Assembly (NCBI RefSeq): GCF_018131105.1 | Contig: NZ_JAFCJI010000002.1 | Location: forward strand, 1,240,001 to 1,304,000 | Source of the DNA: Bradyrhizobium manausense | GTDB taxonomy: Bacteria; Pseudomonadota; Alphaproteobacteria; Rhizobiales; Xanthobacteraceae | Length of the DNA stretch: 64,000 bases | Direction of reading: 5' to 3' | Shown here: in pieces, positions 8,031-16,984 of the stretch | How the letters are laid out: each line of letters starts with the position of its first letter | How positions within the stretch are numbered: position 1 is the stretch's first letter | The notes under the pieces: generated by a model | What the model was told of the DNA's origin: nothing | Seen by the model: the letters and a program-made list of their open reading frames with translations, nothing else | The model's database searches: none | Program-made: the position numbers and the translations under genes

Positions 8031-9591
8031 TCACGTCGCCATCGATCCCAACCGCGCGAGCGCTGCGACCTGGATTGCCGTACTCGCCGCCATGATCGGC
8101 TCGTTCATGGCGATCCTGAATATCCAGATCACCAACGCCTCTCTGCTCAACATCGAGGGCGGCATCGGCACCGGCGCCGACAACGGTTCCTGGATCTCGA
8201 CCTCGTATCTGATCGGCGAGATCATCGTGATCCCGCTGACCGATTACCTGAGCCGCGTGTTCTCGTTCCGCCGTTACATGCTGGCAAGCGCGACGCTGTT
8301 CGCAGCGTTCTCGGTCGCCTGCGCCTTCACGCATGATTTGCCGTCGATGATCGCAATGCGCGGCCTGCAGGGCTTTGCCGGCGGCGTGCTGATTCCGATG
8401 GCGTTCACGCTGGTGCTGACCAAGCTGCCGAAACCGCAGCAGCCCGTTGGGCTCGCGATCTTCGCGCTGTCAGTCACCTTTGCTCCCGCGATCGGCCCGA
8501 CCATCGGTGGCTATCTCACCGAGAACTACGGCTGGCGCACCATCTTCTTCGTCAACGTGATCCCGACCGCTGTCATGGTGGCCGCACTCTATCTGACGCT
8601 GGAGCGGCAGAAGATGCAGCTCGGCCTTTTGAAGGAAGGCGACTGGGCTGGCATCGTCACCATGGCGATCGGCCTATCGGCGCTGCAGGCCGTGCTCGAG
8701 GAAGGCAACAAGGACGACTGGTTCTCCTCACCCTTCATCCTCAAGCTCGGCGTGATCGCGGCCGTCAGCCTCACCCTGTTCATCGCCATCGAGCTGTCGA
8801 TTGAGAAGCCGCTGATCCGTCTGCGCCTGCTGACACAGCGCAATTTCGGCTTCGGTACCGTCGCGATGACCATGGTCGGCTTCGCACTGTTCGGCTCGGT
8901 CTACATGCTGCCGTCCTATCTCGGTCAGGCGCAAGGCTACAACGCCGAGCAAATCGGCAACGTGCTGGCCTGGACCGGCCTGCCGCAACTCGTGCTGATC
9001 CCGCTGATCCCGAAACTGATGCAGCGCTTCGACACACGCTACATCGCCATCACGGGGCTTCTGATCTTCGCCTACAGCTGCTTCATGAACATCAACATGT
9101 CGCCCGACTATGCCGGCGACCAGTTCTGGATCCCGAACATCGTGCGCGCGGTGGGCCAGGCCATGGTGCTGACGCCGCTGACCTCGGTGCTGACGGGCGG
9201 CATCGCGCCGCAGGATGCGGCTGCGGCCTCCGGCATCAGCAACATGTTCCGCAATCTCGGCGGCGCGATCGGCACGGCGACGCTCGCGACCATCATCACC
9301 AAGCGCGAGCAGTTCCACTCCAACATCATCGGCCAATCCGTCACGCTTGGCCGCGAGGAGGTCCGCACCCGCATCGCGCAAATGACCAACTACTTCACGG
9401 CCCATGGCGTCCCCGACCCCAACGCCGCGCGCGAGCAGGCCATCATCGCGCTCGGCAAGACGGTGAAACGCCAGGCACTCGTGATGGGCTATTCCGACGC
9501 GTTCGCGGTGATCGGCATCGTGCTGGTGATCGCCGCGATCGCGGTGCTGCTGACACGCAGGGTGAAGGCGGCCGGCGGACCGGCACACTAA
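7978..9591 (+). CDS. DHA2 family (EmrB-type, 14-TM) MFS multidrug transporter
   Basis: A 537-residue inner-membrane exporter of the DHA2 drug:proton antiporter family. About 14 hydrophobic segments run from residue 25 to the C-terminus. The family motifs include the loop DYLSRVFSFRRYM after TM2 and RGLQGFAGGVLIPMA in TM4. The start was set at ATG 7978 because GGAGGG lies just upstream; the open frame extends further back but only into emrA. It works with the adaptor encoded immediately upstream and is probably repressed by the divergent TetR protein. Substrate cannot be predicted; hydrophobic toxic compounds are usual for the family. Confidence 0.92.
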   Translation: MSNSLSLSTQATSAATSNHVAIDPNRASAATWIAVLAAMIGSFMAILNIQITNASLLNIEGGIGTGADNGSWISTSYLIGEIIVIPLTDYLSRVFSFRRYMLASATLFAAFSVACAFTHDLPSMIAMRGLQGFAGGVLIPMAFTLVLTKLPKPQQPVGLAIFALSVTFAPAIGPTIGGYLTENYGWRTIFFVNVIPTAVMVAALYLTLERQKMQLGLLKEGDWAGIVTMAIGLSALQAVLEEGNKDDWFSSPFILKLGVIAAVSLTLFIAIELSIEKPLIRLRLLTQRNFGFGTVAMTMVGFALFGSVYMLPSYLGQAQGYNAEQIGNVLAWTGLPQLVLIPLIPKLMQRFDTRYIAITGLLIFAYSCFMNINMSPDYAGDQFWIPNIVRAVGQAMVLTPLTSVLTGGIAPQDAAAASGISNMFRNLGGAIGTATLATIITKREQFHSNIIGQSVTLGREEVRTRIAQMTNYFTAHGVPDPNAAREQAIIALGKTVKRQALVMGYSDAFAVIGIVLVIAAIAVLLTRRVKAAGGPAH

Positions 9592-9640
9592 GACTTCGCC
9601 CATCGAATGCACTAGTACTGGTTGCAGCGGAGTTCCTTTC

Positions 9641-9751
9641 ATGACGAAGGATGCGCGCGGCGAACGTGAGCCGGCTCAGCTTGTGATTCACCCCGGCGGC
9701 CGGCTCAATGCTCAGTTGCTTGGCGGCGCGCAGGCGATGGCGGCGGGGTAA
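9641..9751 (+). CDS. Possible 36-residue ORF, unrecognised
   Basis: ATG at 9641, TAA at 9749-9751. No ribosome binding site stronger than GCGGAG is visible and the peptide has no recognisable feature. It fills the 191-bp gap between the emrB-type gene and the convergent tannase-family gene and may be chance. Confidence 0.15.
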   Translation: MTKDARGEREPAQLVIHPGGRLNAQLLGGAQAMAAG

Positions 9752-9782
9752 GTCCACCGCCATCGCGTTCTGGTCATATGCC

Positions 9783-11444
9783 CTACGGCGCGCAGTTGAA
9801 GCTCGCAGCGGCCGTCACCGGGCCGGACTTGTAATGCGGCCAGCCCGGCCAGCGGCAGAGCGGCATCGCGCGCGCGACCGCAAATGACGGCGCTTCGACC
9901 TTCTGCTCGGCGACTTCGAGGTCGCCGGGAGCCTTGCCCTTCTCGACCCAGTCGACCAGCGCACTCAGCATGTCGACATTGGCCGGCGCGCCGGAGCCGA
10001 CATGGTCGACGCCGGGCGCGGTGTAGAGCCGCGCGAACTCGGCCGTCTCGGCCTTGCCGAGCTTGTGCTCGACGCTCTCGAAATAGCGAATGCCGGCATA
10101 GGGACTTTGCGCGTAGTCCGCCATGTGCTCCAGCATGATCAGCCGGCCGCCGCGGGCGCGGAAGCGGCTGAGATCGGGATCCGTCGAGTCCATCAGGCTC
10201 GAGACCTCGAGCAGCCGCGCCTTGTGCTCTTCGACCTTGTAGGTGGTGACGTCGAGCTTGGGATCCCGCGCGAACACATATTGGATGCCGCCGGCCCCAT
10301 AGACCCAGGCGATGCCGTTATTGGGCGCGGGCGGCTGCGCCGGCGGCGCTTTGCCGAGCCACCACGCTGTCCAGCCGCCGGTCGGGCCGATCGCCGGCGT
10401 ATCCTCTCCCGACACGCCCCAGCCCGGATAGTCGTCGAGGCCGTTGGCGAGCGTGAACGGGAATTTATAGGTGGCGTGCAGCGTGTCGATGGCCTTGATC
10501 TGCGCGTCGTTGAGGCACTGATCGCCGCTCTTGCCATCGGCGCAACGCAACGTCTCGACCTTGAACGCCGCCTTGCAGCCCACGGGGTCCTGCACCAGCG
10601 CATCGTCGGAGCCGTCGGCCTTGTCGCAAGCGGCCCGCACGGCATCGCCGACCAGCTTGACCTGCGCCGGATTGATCCAACCCTCGCCCATGGTCACAAG
10701 ACCGGAGCGTGTGCCGGCATGCTGCAAGCCGACCCAGTTGATGACGGGCACACGCGCAAAGATCCCGTCGAAATCGTCGGGATAACGCTGCGCCATGGTC
10801 AGGGCTTCGCGGCCGCCTTCGGACGAGCCCATGAAGTACATCTTGTCCGGCTTCTTGCCATAGGCGCGCTGCATCAACTCGACCGCAGAGTCGCGCACCT
10901 TCTTGTAGGCGCGGTGGGCAAAATTCTCGAACGCCTCGTCATTCAGCGCGAACAACTGCGGCGGCTCGCCCGGCTTGGACTCATGACCAGAGTCGGTGCC
11001 GTAGGTGACAAAACCGCGCGCGAGCGGCGACGGCTTGTCGAAAGGATAGGCCGGCGGCAGGCCGAGGCCGGTGATCAGCACGCCGTTAAATCCGCCGCCG
11101 CCATACTGCACCGAGCGCCCGTTCCACTCGACGGGCAGGTTGACCTGGAATTTGACCGGCGGAGCCTTGGGATCGACGGGCTCGATATGACCGAGCACCT
11201 TGCAGAACGCGGGGTTGGCGGGCGTGATCCGCCCCGCCGGCGTCGGACCGCGCTCGGCGACGGCAAGCTGCGAGGGCGCCTGCAACGCGGCGGAATCGAC
11301 CTTGACCGCATCGGCGCCGCCGACCAGGCTTTTGCAGACGGTATCCGCATCTTCGGCCAGCGTCGCCGCGCACGCGCCGCTCGCGCCCAGCACCGCCGAC
11401 GTTCCCACCAGCCAAGCGCACAGCTTCGCCCTCGATCGCGTCAT
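9783..11444 (-). CDS. Tannase/feruloyl esterase family protein, secreted
   Basis: About 553 residues from the ATG at 11444, chosen because a signal peptide starts there (charged MTRSRAK, hydrophobic LVGTSAVLGASGA, cleavage near ACA) and GGTGGGA precedes it. The alpha/beta hydrolase core shows the nucleophile motif GSSEGGREA, an acid-containing segment (SLMDSTDPDLSRF) and the late histidine in GVDHVGSG. Characterised family members hydrolyse ester bonds of gallate, ferulate or MHET. In those enzymes a Cys precedes the Ser and another follows the His (CS-D-HC motif); here the positions are Ser and Val, so the bracing disulfide is missing. The catalytic triad itself appears present. It is probably periplasmic or exported. 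Confidence 0.85.
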   Translation of the reverse strand: MTRSRAKLCAWLVGTSAVLGASGACAATLAEDADTVCKSLVGGADAVKVDSAALQAPSQLAVAERGPTPAGRITPANPAFCKVLGHIEPVDPKAPPVKFQVNLPVEWNGRSVQYGGGGFNGVLITGLGLPPAYPFDKPSPLARGFVTYGTDSGHESKPGEPPQLFALNDEAFENFAHRAYKKVRDSAVELMQRAYGKKPDKMYFMGSSEGGREALTMAQRYPDDFDGIFARVPVINWVGLQHAGTRSGLVTMGEGWINPAQVKLVGDAVRAACDKADGSDDALVQDPVGCKAAFKVETLRCADGKSGDQCLNDAQIKAIDTLHATYKFPFTLANGLDDYPGWGVSGEDTPAIGPTGGWTAWWLGKAPPAQPPAPNNGIAWVYGAGGIQYVFARDPKLDVTTYKVEEHKARLLEVSSLMDSTDPDLSRFRARGGRLIMLEHMADYAQSPYAGIRYFESVEHKLGKAETAEFARLYTAPGVDHVGSGAPANVDMLSALVDWVEKGKAPGDLEVAEQKVEAPSFAVARAMPLCRWPGWPHYKSGPVTAAASFNCAP

Positions 11445-11539
11445 CGTTCCCACCCGTGTCTTCTGTTCTTGTTCAATCCGGCCGCAGGTCGCATTCAATG
11501 CGACCTTCTGTCGGCCGTCAACTTGGCTCGAAAGCGCGT

Positions 11540-12784
11540 CTAGTGCTCGAACACCAGCCGCGCGCCGACCGTACCTTCGAGGCCGCGGATCTGCGCCAGC
11601 AGCACGCCTGAATCCTCGCCGTTGAGGTCGGCATCGAGCACGACGTAGCCGAGGTCGCCGGCCGTCTCCAGATATTGCGCGGCGATGTTGATGTCGCGCT
11701 GGAGGAAGACCTCGTTAAGCCGGCGCAGCATGCCCGGCACATTGCGATGGACATGGCTGAAGCGTACGCCGGACGGACGCAAATGCAGCTGGACCTCCGG
11801 GAAATTCACGGCACCCATGGTCGATCCCGTGACGAAATAATCAACCAGCTTGCGTGCCACCTCGCCGCCGATCCGCTCCTGCGCCTCTTCGGTCGAACCG
11901 CCGACATGCGGCGTGAGGATGACGTTGCTGATGCCCTGCACCGGGCTCTTGAAACGTTCCGAATTCGACGACGGCTCGACCGGAAACACATCGATGGCGG
12001 CGCCGGCGATGTGACCGTCGCGTAGCGCTCTCGCGAGCGCGTCGAGATCGACCACGGTGCCGCGGCTGTTGTTGATCAGGAACGAGCCCGGCTTCATCGC
12101 CCGCAGCTCCTTCTCGCCGATCATGCCCGATGTCTCCGGCGTCTCCGGCACATGCAGGCTGACGACGTCGCTCTGCGCCAGCAGCTCATCTATTTTCTCG
12201 ACCGGCTCGGTATTGCCGTGACGGAGCTTGTCGGTGCGATCGTAGTAGATTACCCGCATGCCCATGGCTTCCGCGAGAGTCGAGAGCTGCGAGCCGATAT
12301 TGCCGTAGCCGATGATGCCCAGCGTACGGCCGCGCACCTCGCGGCTGCCGGCCGCGGACTTGTCCCAGCCGCCCTCATGCGCCGACACCGAGCGCGGAAA
12401 GATCTGCCGCAGCAGCATCACGATCTCACCGATCACGAGTTCGGCAACGCTACGCGTGTTGGAGAACGGCGCGTTGAACACGGGAATGCCGCGCTTGCGC
12501 GCTGCCGAGAGATCGACCTGGTTGGTGCCGACGCTGAAGCAGCCGACCGCGAGGAGTCCGTCGGCGGCTTCCAGCACCTCGTCGGTGATCTGGGTGCGGG
12601 AGCGGATGCCGAGCAACGACACGCCCTTGAGCGCCTGGCGCAGCGCCTCGCCATCCAGCGCCTTGGTCAGGCGCTCGACATTGGTAAAGCCCGCGCTCTT
12701 GAACAGATCCACGGCGCTGTCGTTGACACCTTCAAGCAGCAGCGCCTTCGCGCTCCGCTCAGGGTTTTGGCCTGGGGCTGGCAT
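11540..12784 (-). CDS. serA: D-3-phosphoglycerate dehydrogenase (E. coli SerA type)
   Basis: A 414-residue 2-hydroxyacid dehydrogenase, close to the roughly 410 residues of E. coli SerA. The NAD-binding fold shows GIIGYGNIGSQL (about residue 155), the catalytic arginine and glutamate regions follow, and ILTPHVGGSTEEAQ carries the catalytic His. A C-terminal ACT-type domain (about 340-414) would bind serine for feedback inhibition. Start ATG 12784 has GGAG upstream; the open frame continues a further 71 codons through an intergenic repeat and was not used. The enzyme starts serine biosynthesis from 3-phosphoglycerate. Whether this is the only serA of the genome cannot be told. Confidence 0.88.
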   Translation of the reverse strand: MPAPGQNPERSAKALLLEGVNDSAVDLFKSAGFTNVERLTKALDGEALRQALKGVSLLGIRSRTQITDEVLEAADGLLAVGCFSVGTNQVDLSAARKRGIPVFNAPFSNTRSVAELVIGEIVMLLRQIFPRSVSAHEGGWDKSAAGSREVRGRTLGIIGYGNIGSQLSTLAEAMGMRVIYYDRTDKLRHGNTEPVEKIDELLAQSDVVSLHVPETPETSGMIGEKELRAMKPGSFLINNSRGTVVDLDALARALRDGHIAGAAIDVFPVEPSSNSERFKSPVQGISNVILTPHVGGSTEEAQERIGGEVARKLVDYFVTGSTMGAVNFPEVQLHLRPSGVRFSHVHRNVPGMLRRLNEVFLQRDINIAAQYLETAGDLGYVVLDADLNGEDSGVLLAQIRGLEGTVGARLVFEH

Positions 12785-12856
12785 ACAATCTCCATGAATG
12801 GCGGTTTTGTCCGAGCACATAGACCGCGGACGCCGCACAGCACAATAGGCGTGAAA

Positions 12857-12883
12857 CCCGGATTTCGCTTCGCTCCATCCGGG
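12857..12883. repeat. Short palindromic intergenic repeat
   Basis: CCCGGAT (12857-12863) and ATCCGGG (12877-12883) flank a loop containing the tandem TTCGCTTCGCTCC. From memory this matches a very common short palindrome in Bradyrhizobium intergenic DNA. It lies between the divergent serA and gmhB-like genes. Confidence 0.65.
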
Positions 12884-12921
12884 CGCCGCACTACAAGCAT
12901 ACCAAACCCATTGGAACGCCC

Positions 12922-13536
12922 ATGCGCCCGGCCATCTTCTTCGATTGTGACGGCGTATTGAACGAGGAGCCGGGCGGCCATGGCGTATTGGGGCCAAACG
13001 ACATCCGCCTGATCCCGGGCGCGGGCAAGGCGCTGCGGACGGCGCGCGAGGCTGGCTACCTCGCGATCATCGTCACCAACCGCGCCCAGGTCGCAAAGGG
13101 TTTTGTGACTCTCGCCGGCCTGGAGACGATTTTTGAAAGGCTCCGCGAACTGCTGGCCCGGGACGGCGGCATCATCGATGCCATTTATTTCTGCCCGCAT
13201 CATCCGGAGCGGACGCCGGGCGGAGCGCCGGAGTTCCAGATCGTCTGCGAATGCCGCAAGCCGGGAACATTGCTGTTGCGCCGGGCAATTGCCGATTTCG
13301 ACATTGATGTCGGCCGCTCCGCCCTGATCGGCGACAGCCTGCGCGACATCGGCGCCGGTCGCGCGATGGGGCTGACGAGCTATGGCGTGCAGACAGGCTT
13401 TGCCTGCCGCGATGTCGAGCGCTATCCGGATCGCGCGCCGCCCGAGCCCGACCGGATGTTCGCCGATGTCGGCGAGGCCGTCGCATTCTGCGTGGCCCAT
13501 CCTTGGAAATACGGACAAGCCGGCCAGCCCGATTGA
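12922..13536 (+). CDS. GmhB-like HAD phosphatase (heptose bisphosphate phosphatase family)
   Basis: A 204-residue HAD superfamily phosphatase. The nucleophile motif is FFDCDGVLNE (residues 5-14), the second motif is IIVTNRAQVAKG, and the final Asp pair is IGDSLRDIGAG. A zinc-binding loop of GmhB type is visible as CPHHPE followed by CECRKPG. GmhB removes the 7-phosphate of glycero-manno-heptose 1,7-bisphosphate (family knowledge). It opens a plus-strand run of sugar genes that also encodes a SIS isomerase and a kinase/nucleotidyltransferase, which fits a heptose-activating role. It could instead act on histidinol phosphate, but the neighbours argue against that. Confidence 0.82.
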   Translation: MRPAIFFDCDGVLNEEPGGHGVLGPNDIRLIPGAGKALRTAREAGYLAIIVTNRAQVAKGFVTLAGLETIFERLRELLARDGGIIDAIYFCPHHPERTPGGAPEFQIVCECRKPGTLLLRRAIADFDIDVGRSALIGDSLRDIGAGRAMGLTSYGVQTGFACRDVERYPDRAPPEPDRMFADVGEAVAFCVAHPWKYGQAGQPD

Positions 13537-13599
13537 CGCGGTCCGGCCGTTCGCCGATACCGGCATGATCTCGATTCGCGTAGGGACTGGACCGGACGG

Positions 13600-14751
13600 A
13601 TGAAGACAGCTCTGGTGATCGGCGGCGGCATCGCCGGGTGCGCGGCGACGCATCAACTCATGAAGCTGGGCGGATGGGACGTCACGATCGTGGAAGCCGC
13701 GCCGTTCCTCGGCGCCGGCGTGCGCACCTTCTGGTATGGCGGCCATCCCTACACGTTCGGCCCGCGTCACTTCCTGACCCAGAACCGCGCCGTGTACGAT
13801 TACATGGATGCGATCGTGCCGCTGCGCTCCTGCGCCGACCACCAGTTCATCACCTATGTCGAGCCGGACAATGCGTTCTACAACTATCCAATCCACGAGG
13901 ACGACATCGCGCTGATGCCTGATCGCGCCAAGATCGCTGCGGAGCGCCAGTCCGCGCGCGGCGTCGCGGAAGCCAAGAACCTCGAGGAATACTGGGTCGG
14001 CTCGGTCGGCCAGACGCTCTATGACAAGCTGATCGACAAGTACAACAAGAAGATGTGGCTGGTCGACGACAACAAGCGCATCGACACGTTCAACTGGTCG
14101 CCGAAGGGCGTCACCATCAAGAGCGGCTCGCGCGCGGCGTGGGACACCGCATGGTCGGCCTATCCGCACGCGGAAGACGGCTACAACCGCTATTTCGACG
14201 TCGCCACCGAAGGCGCGCGCGTGCTGCTGTCGACGCGCATCGAGCGCTATGATCTGCCGACGCGCGCGGTCTGGTTCGGCGGCGAGAAGCACAGCTACGA
14301 CGTCATCATCTCGACCATTTCGCCGGACGAGCCGTTCGGCCGCTGCCATGGCGAGCTCGCCTTCATCGGCCGCGACTTCCACAAGATCGTGCTGCCGACC
14401 GAGCACGTCTTTCCCGAGCACGTCTACTTCCTCTACTACGCCAATGACGAGGCGTTCACGCGGCTGGTCGAATACAAGAAGTTCACGCACCACAAATCGC
14501 CGACCAGCCTCGTCGGCATGGAAATCCCTTCTCACAACGGCAAACACTATCCGCTGCCGTTCAAGTCCGAGCAGGAACTCGCGCGCAAATATTACGCGCT
14601 GATGCCCGACCACGTCTATTCGATCGGCCGCGCCGGCAGCTATCGCTACGGTCTCGACATCGACGATTGCCTCGAGCAGGCGATGGTGATGGCGCGCCAG
14701 ATTGCAGAAGGCGGCCGCGACCATCCGGTGCCGATCGAGGCCTGGCGCTAG
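13600..14751 (+). CDS. UDP-galactopyranose mutase-like flavoprotein
   Basis: A 383-residue FAD protein. The dinucleotide-binding motif GGGIAGCAA is at residues 7-15, and the substrate-binding pattern resembles UDP-galactopyranose mutase (HPYTFGPRHFLT, YNYPIHEDD, NKKMWLVDDN). In bona fide mutases the corresponding loop reads GPHxFHT; here it is GPRHFLT, so activity on another NDP-sugar or another flavin chemistry is possible. The stop codon is immediately followed by the ATG of the methyltransferase gene, showing tight coupling. Its place in a sugar locus without glycosyltransferases suggests modification of a nucleotide-activated sugar. Confidence 0.78.
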   Translation: MKTALVIGGGIAGCAATHQLMKLGGWDVTIVEAAPFLGAGVRTFWYGGHPYTFGPRHFLTQNRAVYDYMDAIVPLRSCADHQFITYVEPDNAFYNYPIHEDDIALMPDRAKIAAERQSARGVAEAKNLEEYWVGSVGQTLYDKLIDKYNKKMWLVDDNKRIDTFNWSPKGVTIKSGSRAAWDTAWSAYPHAEDGYNRYFDVATEGARVLLSTRIERYDLPTRAVWFGGEKHSYDVIISTISPDEPFGRCHGELAFIGRDFHKIVLPTEHVFPEHVYFLYYANDEAFTRLVEYKKFTHHKSPTSLVGMEIPSHNGKHYPLPFKSEQELARKYYALMPDHVYSIGRAGSYRYGLDIDDCLEQAMVMARQIAEGGRDHPVPIEAWR

Positions 14752-15963
14752 ATGACCGGGCCCGCCGCCACGCCGCATCGCTGCGTCGTCTGCGGATCGG
14801 GCGATGCGGTGACGGTATGGTCGGTGGCGCGCACACCGATGCATGCCGTTCGTCCGGCCGGAATGGCGGATGCAGCAGCCGGCTTCGGCTGTCTGGACAT
14901 CGCCGCCTGTAGCCGCTGCGGACATCTCTTCAACCGCGCCTTCGACAACGACGCGGCCGACGAGCTCTATGGCGCGCTGGTGTTGACCAACGAGCCGGTG
15001 AGCCCGGGCATGATCGCGGCCGTGGACGAGACCGCGGCGCTGATCATGGGACATCTCAAGCCCGGGCCCGCCGTGCTCGAAGTCGGCGGCGGTGGCGGTG
15101 CGCTGTCGCTGGCAATGGCGCGCCGGTCAGCGCGTGTCGATCTGGTCGAACCCAGCCGCGCACTTCAGCCAGAACGCTTCGCCGGCACGGGCGTGACATT
15201 GCATCGCGCGATGTTCCCGGTCCCGGCGCTGGCGGGGCGCCGCTTCGATGCCGTCGTATGCCGCCAGGTCATCGAGCATGTGCCGGAGCCCGCAGCGTTC
15301 CTGGCGGCGCTTCGCGCCAGCCTTGCCGATGACGGCACAGCTTACATCGAGATGCCCAGCGCCGACGATATCCTGCGCCGCCATTCGATCGTCGATTTTC
15401 ACTATCCACACGTGCACTACTATCGCCGCGCCGAGATGGAATTGCTGCTCGCGCGTGCCGGCTTTGTGGTCGTGGACGTATTCGACATCAAGCAGGGCCA
15501 CGACATGGGTTTCCTGCTGCGTGCGGCGGCGCCATCGGTGCGGGAGCCCTGGGCGTCGTCCGGTATCTCGCCGCCGGAATTTGCAGTGGCGTTGGCCGAA
15601 CGGCGCACGCGGGCGGCGCAACGCCTCACTGCGATCGACGGGCCAATTGCGCTCTACGGAGCCAACGCTTATGCGCAGGCGCTGCTCGGCCTCTATCATG
15701 AAAGCACGGCGTTTGCGGCTGTTTTCGACGACACCGCCTCCTATGCAGGACGCTGCGTCTACGGCCCTGCGGGCGAGATCGGAATCGAGCCGCCGCGCGC
15801 CGAACGCCTCGCCGGCATGGCGGCCATTGTCATCGCGGCCTATCTGCACGATGCCGAGATCGCGCGAAAAATAGCAGCCATGGGATTTCGTGGGCCGGTC
15901 TACACGCTGCGCGCCTCAGGCCCCGATACACCCGGCCCCATCGCAAGCCTGTTCGATCCGTAG
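14752..15963 (+). CDS. Class I SAM methyltransferase, sugar C-methyltransferase architecture
   Basis: A 403-residue three-part protein. An N-terminal zinc-binding module has two Cys pairs (CVVCGSG near residue 8 and CSRCGH near 53). The central Rossmann methyltransferase has the SAM motif VLEVGGGGGALSL at about 103-115. The C-terminal domain has a second nucleotide-fold motif, IALYGANAYAQ. This order is that of the NDP-4-keto-sugar C-3 methyltransferases (TylC3/NovU relatives), which build branched sugars. The gene starts directly after the stop of the mutase-like gene. The substrate is not known; C-methylation of a keto-sugar is the best inference. Confidence 0.78.
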   Translation: MTGPAATPHRCVVCGSGDAVTVWSVARTPMHAVRPAGMADAAAGFGCLDIAACSRCGHLFNRAFDNDAADELYGALVLTNEPVSPGMIAAVDETAALIMGHLKPGPAVLEVGGGGGALSLAMARRSARVDLVEPSRALQPERFAGTGVTLHRAMFPVPALAGRRFDAVVCRQVIEHVPEPAAFLAALRASLADDGTAYIEMPSADDILRRHSIVDFHYPHVHYYRRAEMELLLARAGFVVVDVFDIKQGHDMGFLLRAAAPSVREPWASSGISPPEFAVALAERRTRAAQRLTAIDGPIALYGANAYAQALLGLYHESTAFAAVFDDTASYAGRCVYGPAGEIGIEPPRAERLAGMAAIVIAAYLHDAEIARKIAAMGFRGPVYTLRASGPDTPGPIASLFDP

Positions 15964-15969
15964 TGCCGA

Positions 15970-16752
15970 TCAGATCAGATCCGACTCGGTGTCTGCAGCG
16001 ATGTAGGACCGCCCCCACCAGCCGATGTCGAGATGGCGCACGAAGCGCCAGCGCGAGCGCTCGCGGTATTCGACAAAGGCTTTCGCCAGGCCACGACCGG
16101 GATTGCCGCGGTTGCCGACGAAGAGATCGTCGATATAGAGCACCGATCCAGGCTGAAGCAGCGGCTCGATGAAATCGAACACAGGAATGGCGGACTCATA
16201 GAGATCGCAGTCGATGTTCGCGAGTGCGATTCTGCGCCCGCTGCTTGCGAATTGCTCCTTCAGCGCCGGCGTGAGTGAATCGCCGTAGAGGCCCTTCACC
16301 GTGCGCACCTTGTCCGCAAAGACGCCGTGCTCGCCGATCAGGCGCAGAAACTCCTGTTCGGAGGTCGCGAGCGCGCCTTGCGTCCATTTGCCAACGCTGG
16401 TTTCGGTTTCGGGCGCCGGGAGGCCGGCAAAGCTGTCGAACGCCCAGAACGCCATGTCGTGGAGATTCTTGCGCCGCGCTTCGGTCAGCGCCATGCGAAA
16501 GGTGCGCGCGCGGTGGCAGCCGAATTCGTGATAATCGCCGGCGATCTCGTTCTCCTTCAGGAAATCGAAGACCTGGCGGAAGAATCTCAGCTTCTCGCTT
16601 TGCCTGTTCTGCTGGTTGTAGCGAATCTCGTCCTCCGCCGACCAATTCGCAAGCGCAGCACCGTCTGATATCTCGACCCAGGGCTCACGGGCGAGCGGCT
16701 TGATCCCGGTCGCAGAACCTGCGGGAAAATCGTCGGCACGATCGCTGCTCAT
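15970..16752 (-). CDS. TylF/MycF-family sugar O-methyltransferase-like protein
   Basis: A 260-residue SAM-dependent methyltransferase of the TylF (macrocin O-methyltransferase) family. Seen are the N-terminal glycine-loop segment DYHEFGCHRARTF (about residue 72), the metal-ligand pair IDCDLYES and YIDDLFVG, and FDSFAGLP between them. Family enzymes methylate sugar hydroxyls and use a divalent metal held by Asp residues. It is the only gene of the central sugar locus on the minus strand apart from the radical SAM and rhodanese genes at its end, and it converges with the preceding methyltransferase gene with a 6-bp gap. Start ATG 16752. Confidence 0.8.
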   Translation of the reverse strand: MSSDRADDFPAGSATGIKPLAREPWVEISDGAALANWSAEDEIRYNQQNRQSEKLRFFRQVFDFLKENEIAGDYHEFGCHRARTFRMALTEARRKNLHDMAFWAFDSFAGLPAPETETSVGKWTQGALATSEQEFLRLIGEHGVFADKVRTVKGLYGDSLTPALKEQFASSGRRIALANIDCDLYESAIPVFDFIEPLLQPGSVLYIDDLFVGNRGNPGRGLAKAFVEYRERSRWRFVRHLDIGWWGRSYIAADTESDLI

Positions 16753-16984
16753 GGCGCTTCACCGGCTGGAGGTCATTCGTGTTCCACCCCGCGCCCGGCC
16801 TCTGCGCGCGCCGGAATGGAATCAGCCCTGATAGCTTAAGCGAGCGGCCGATCAAGGCCAGCGGCCTTCCGTGCCCCCGATCGGCGCCGAACGGGGCCAT
16901 TCCGGCGCACGACCTGTTGATAACTGCCCCCGGCCTATCGTTCGGGGGCCCCGAATCGACTCAGAACACGGACATGGATCGGCA
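16753..16984. other. Divergent intergenic region of the sugar locus
   Basis: About 230 bases between the minus-strand TylF-like gene and the plus-strand SIS gene; 380 bases if the later SIS start is used. It should hold promoters for both directions. I see no clear -35/-10 pair and no long inverted repeat. A single DnaA-box-like 9-mer at 16919-16927 is considered chance. Confidence 0.4.

Noticed and set aside
12667..15054. Very long minus-strand open frame (795 codons) antisense to the gmhB-like, mutase-like and serA-adjacent region
   Set aside because: It is a mirror of high-GC codon use on the plus strand; its translation has no family sequence and it overlaps three well-supported genes.
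16919..16927. Single DnaA-box-like 9-mer
   Set aside because: One imperfect box in GC-rich DNA without clustering or an AT-rich unwinding element is not an origin.
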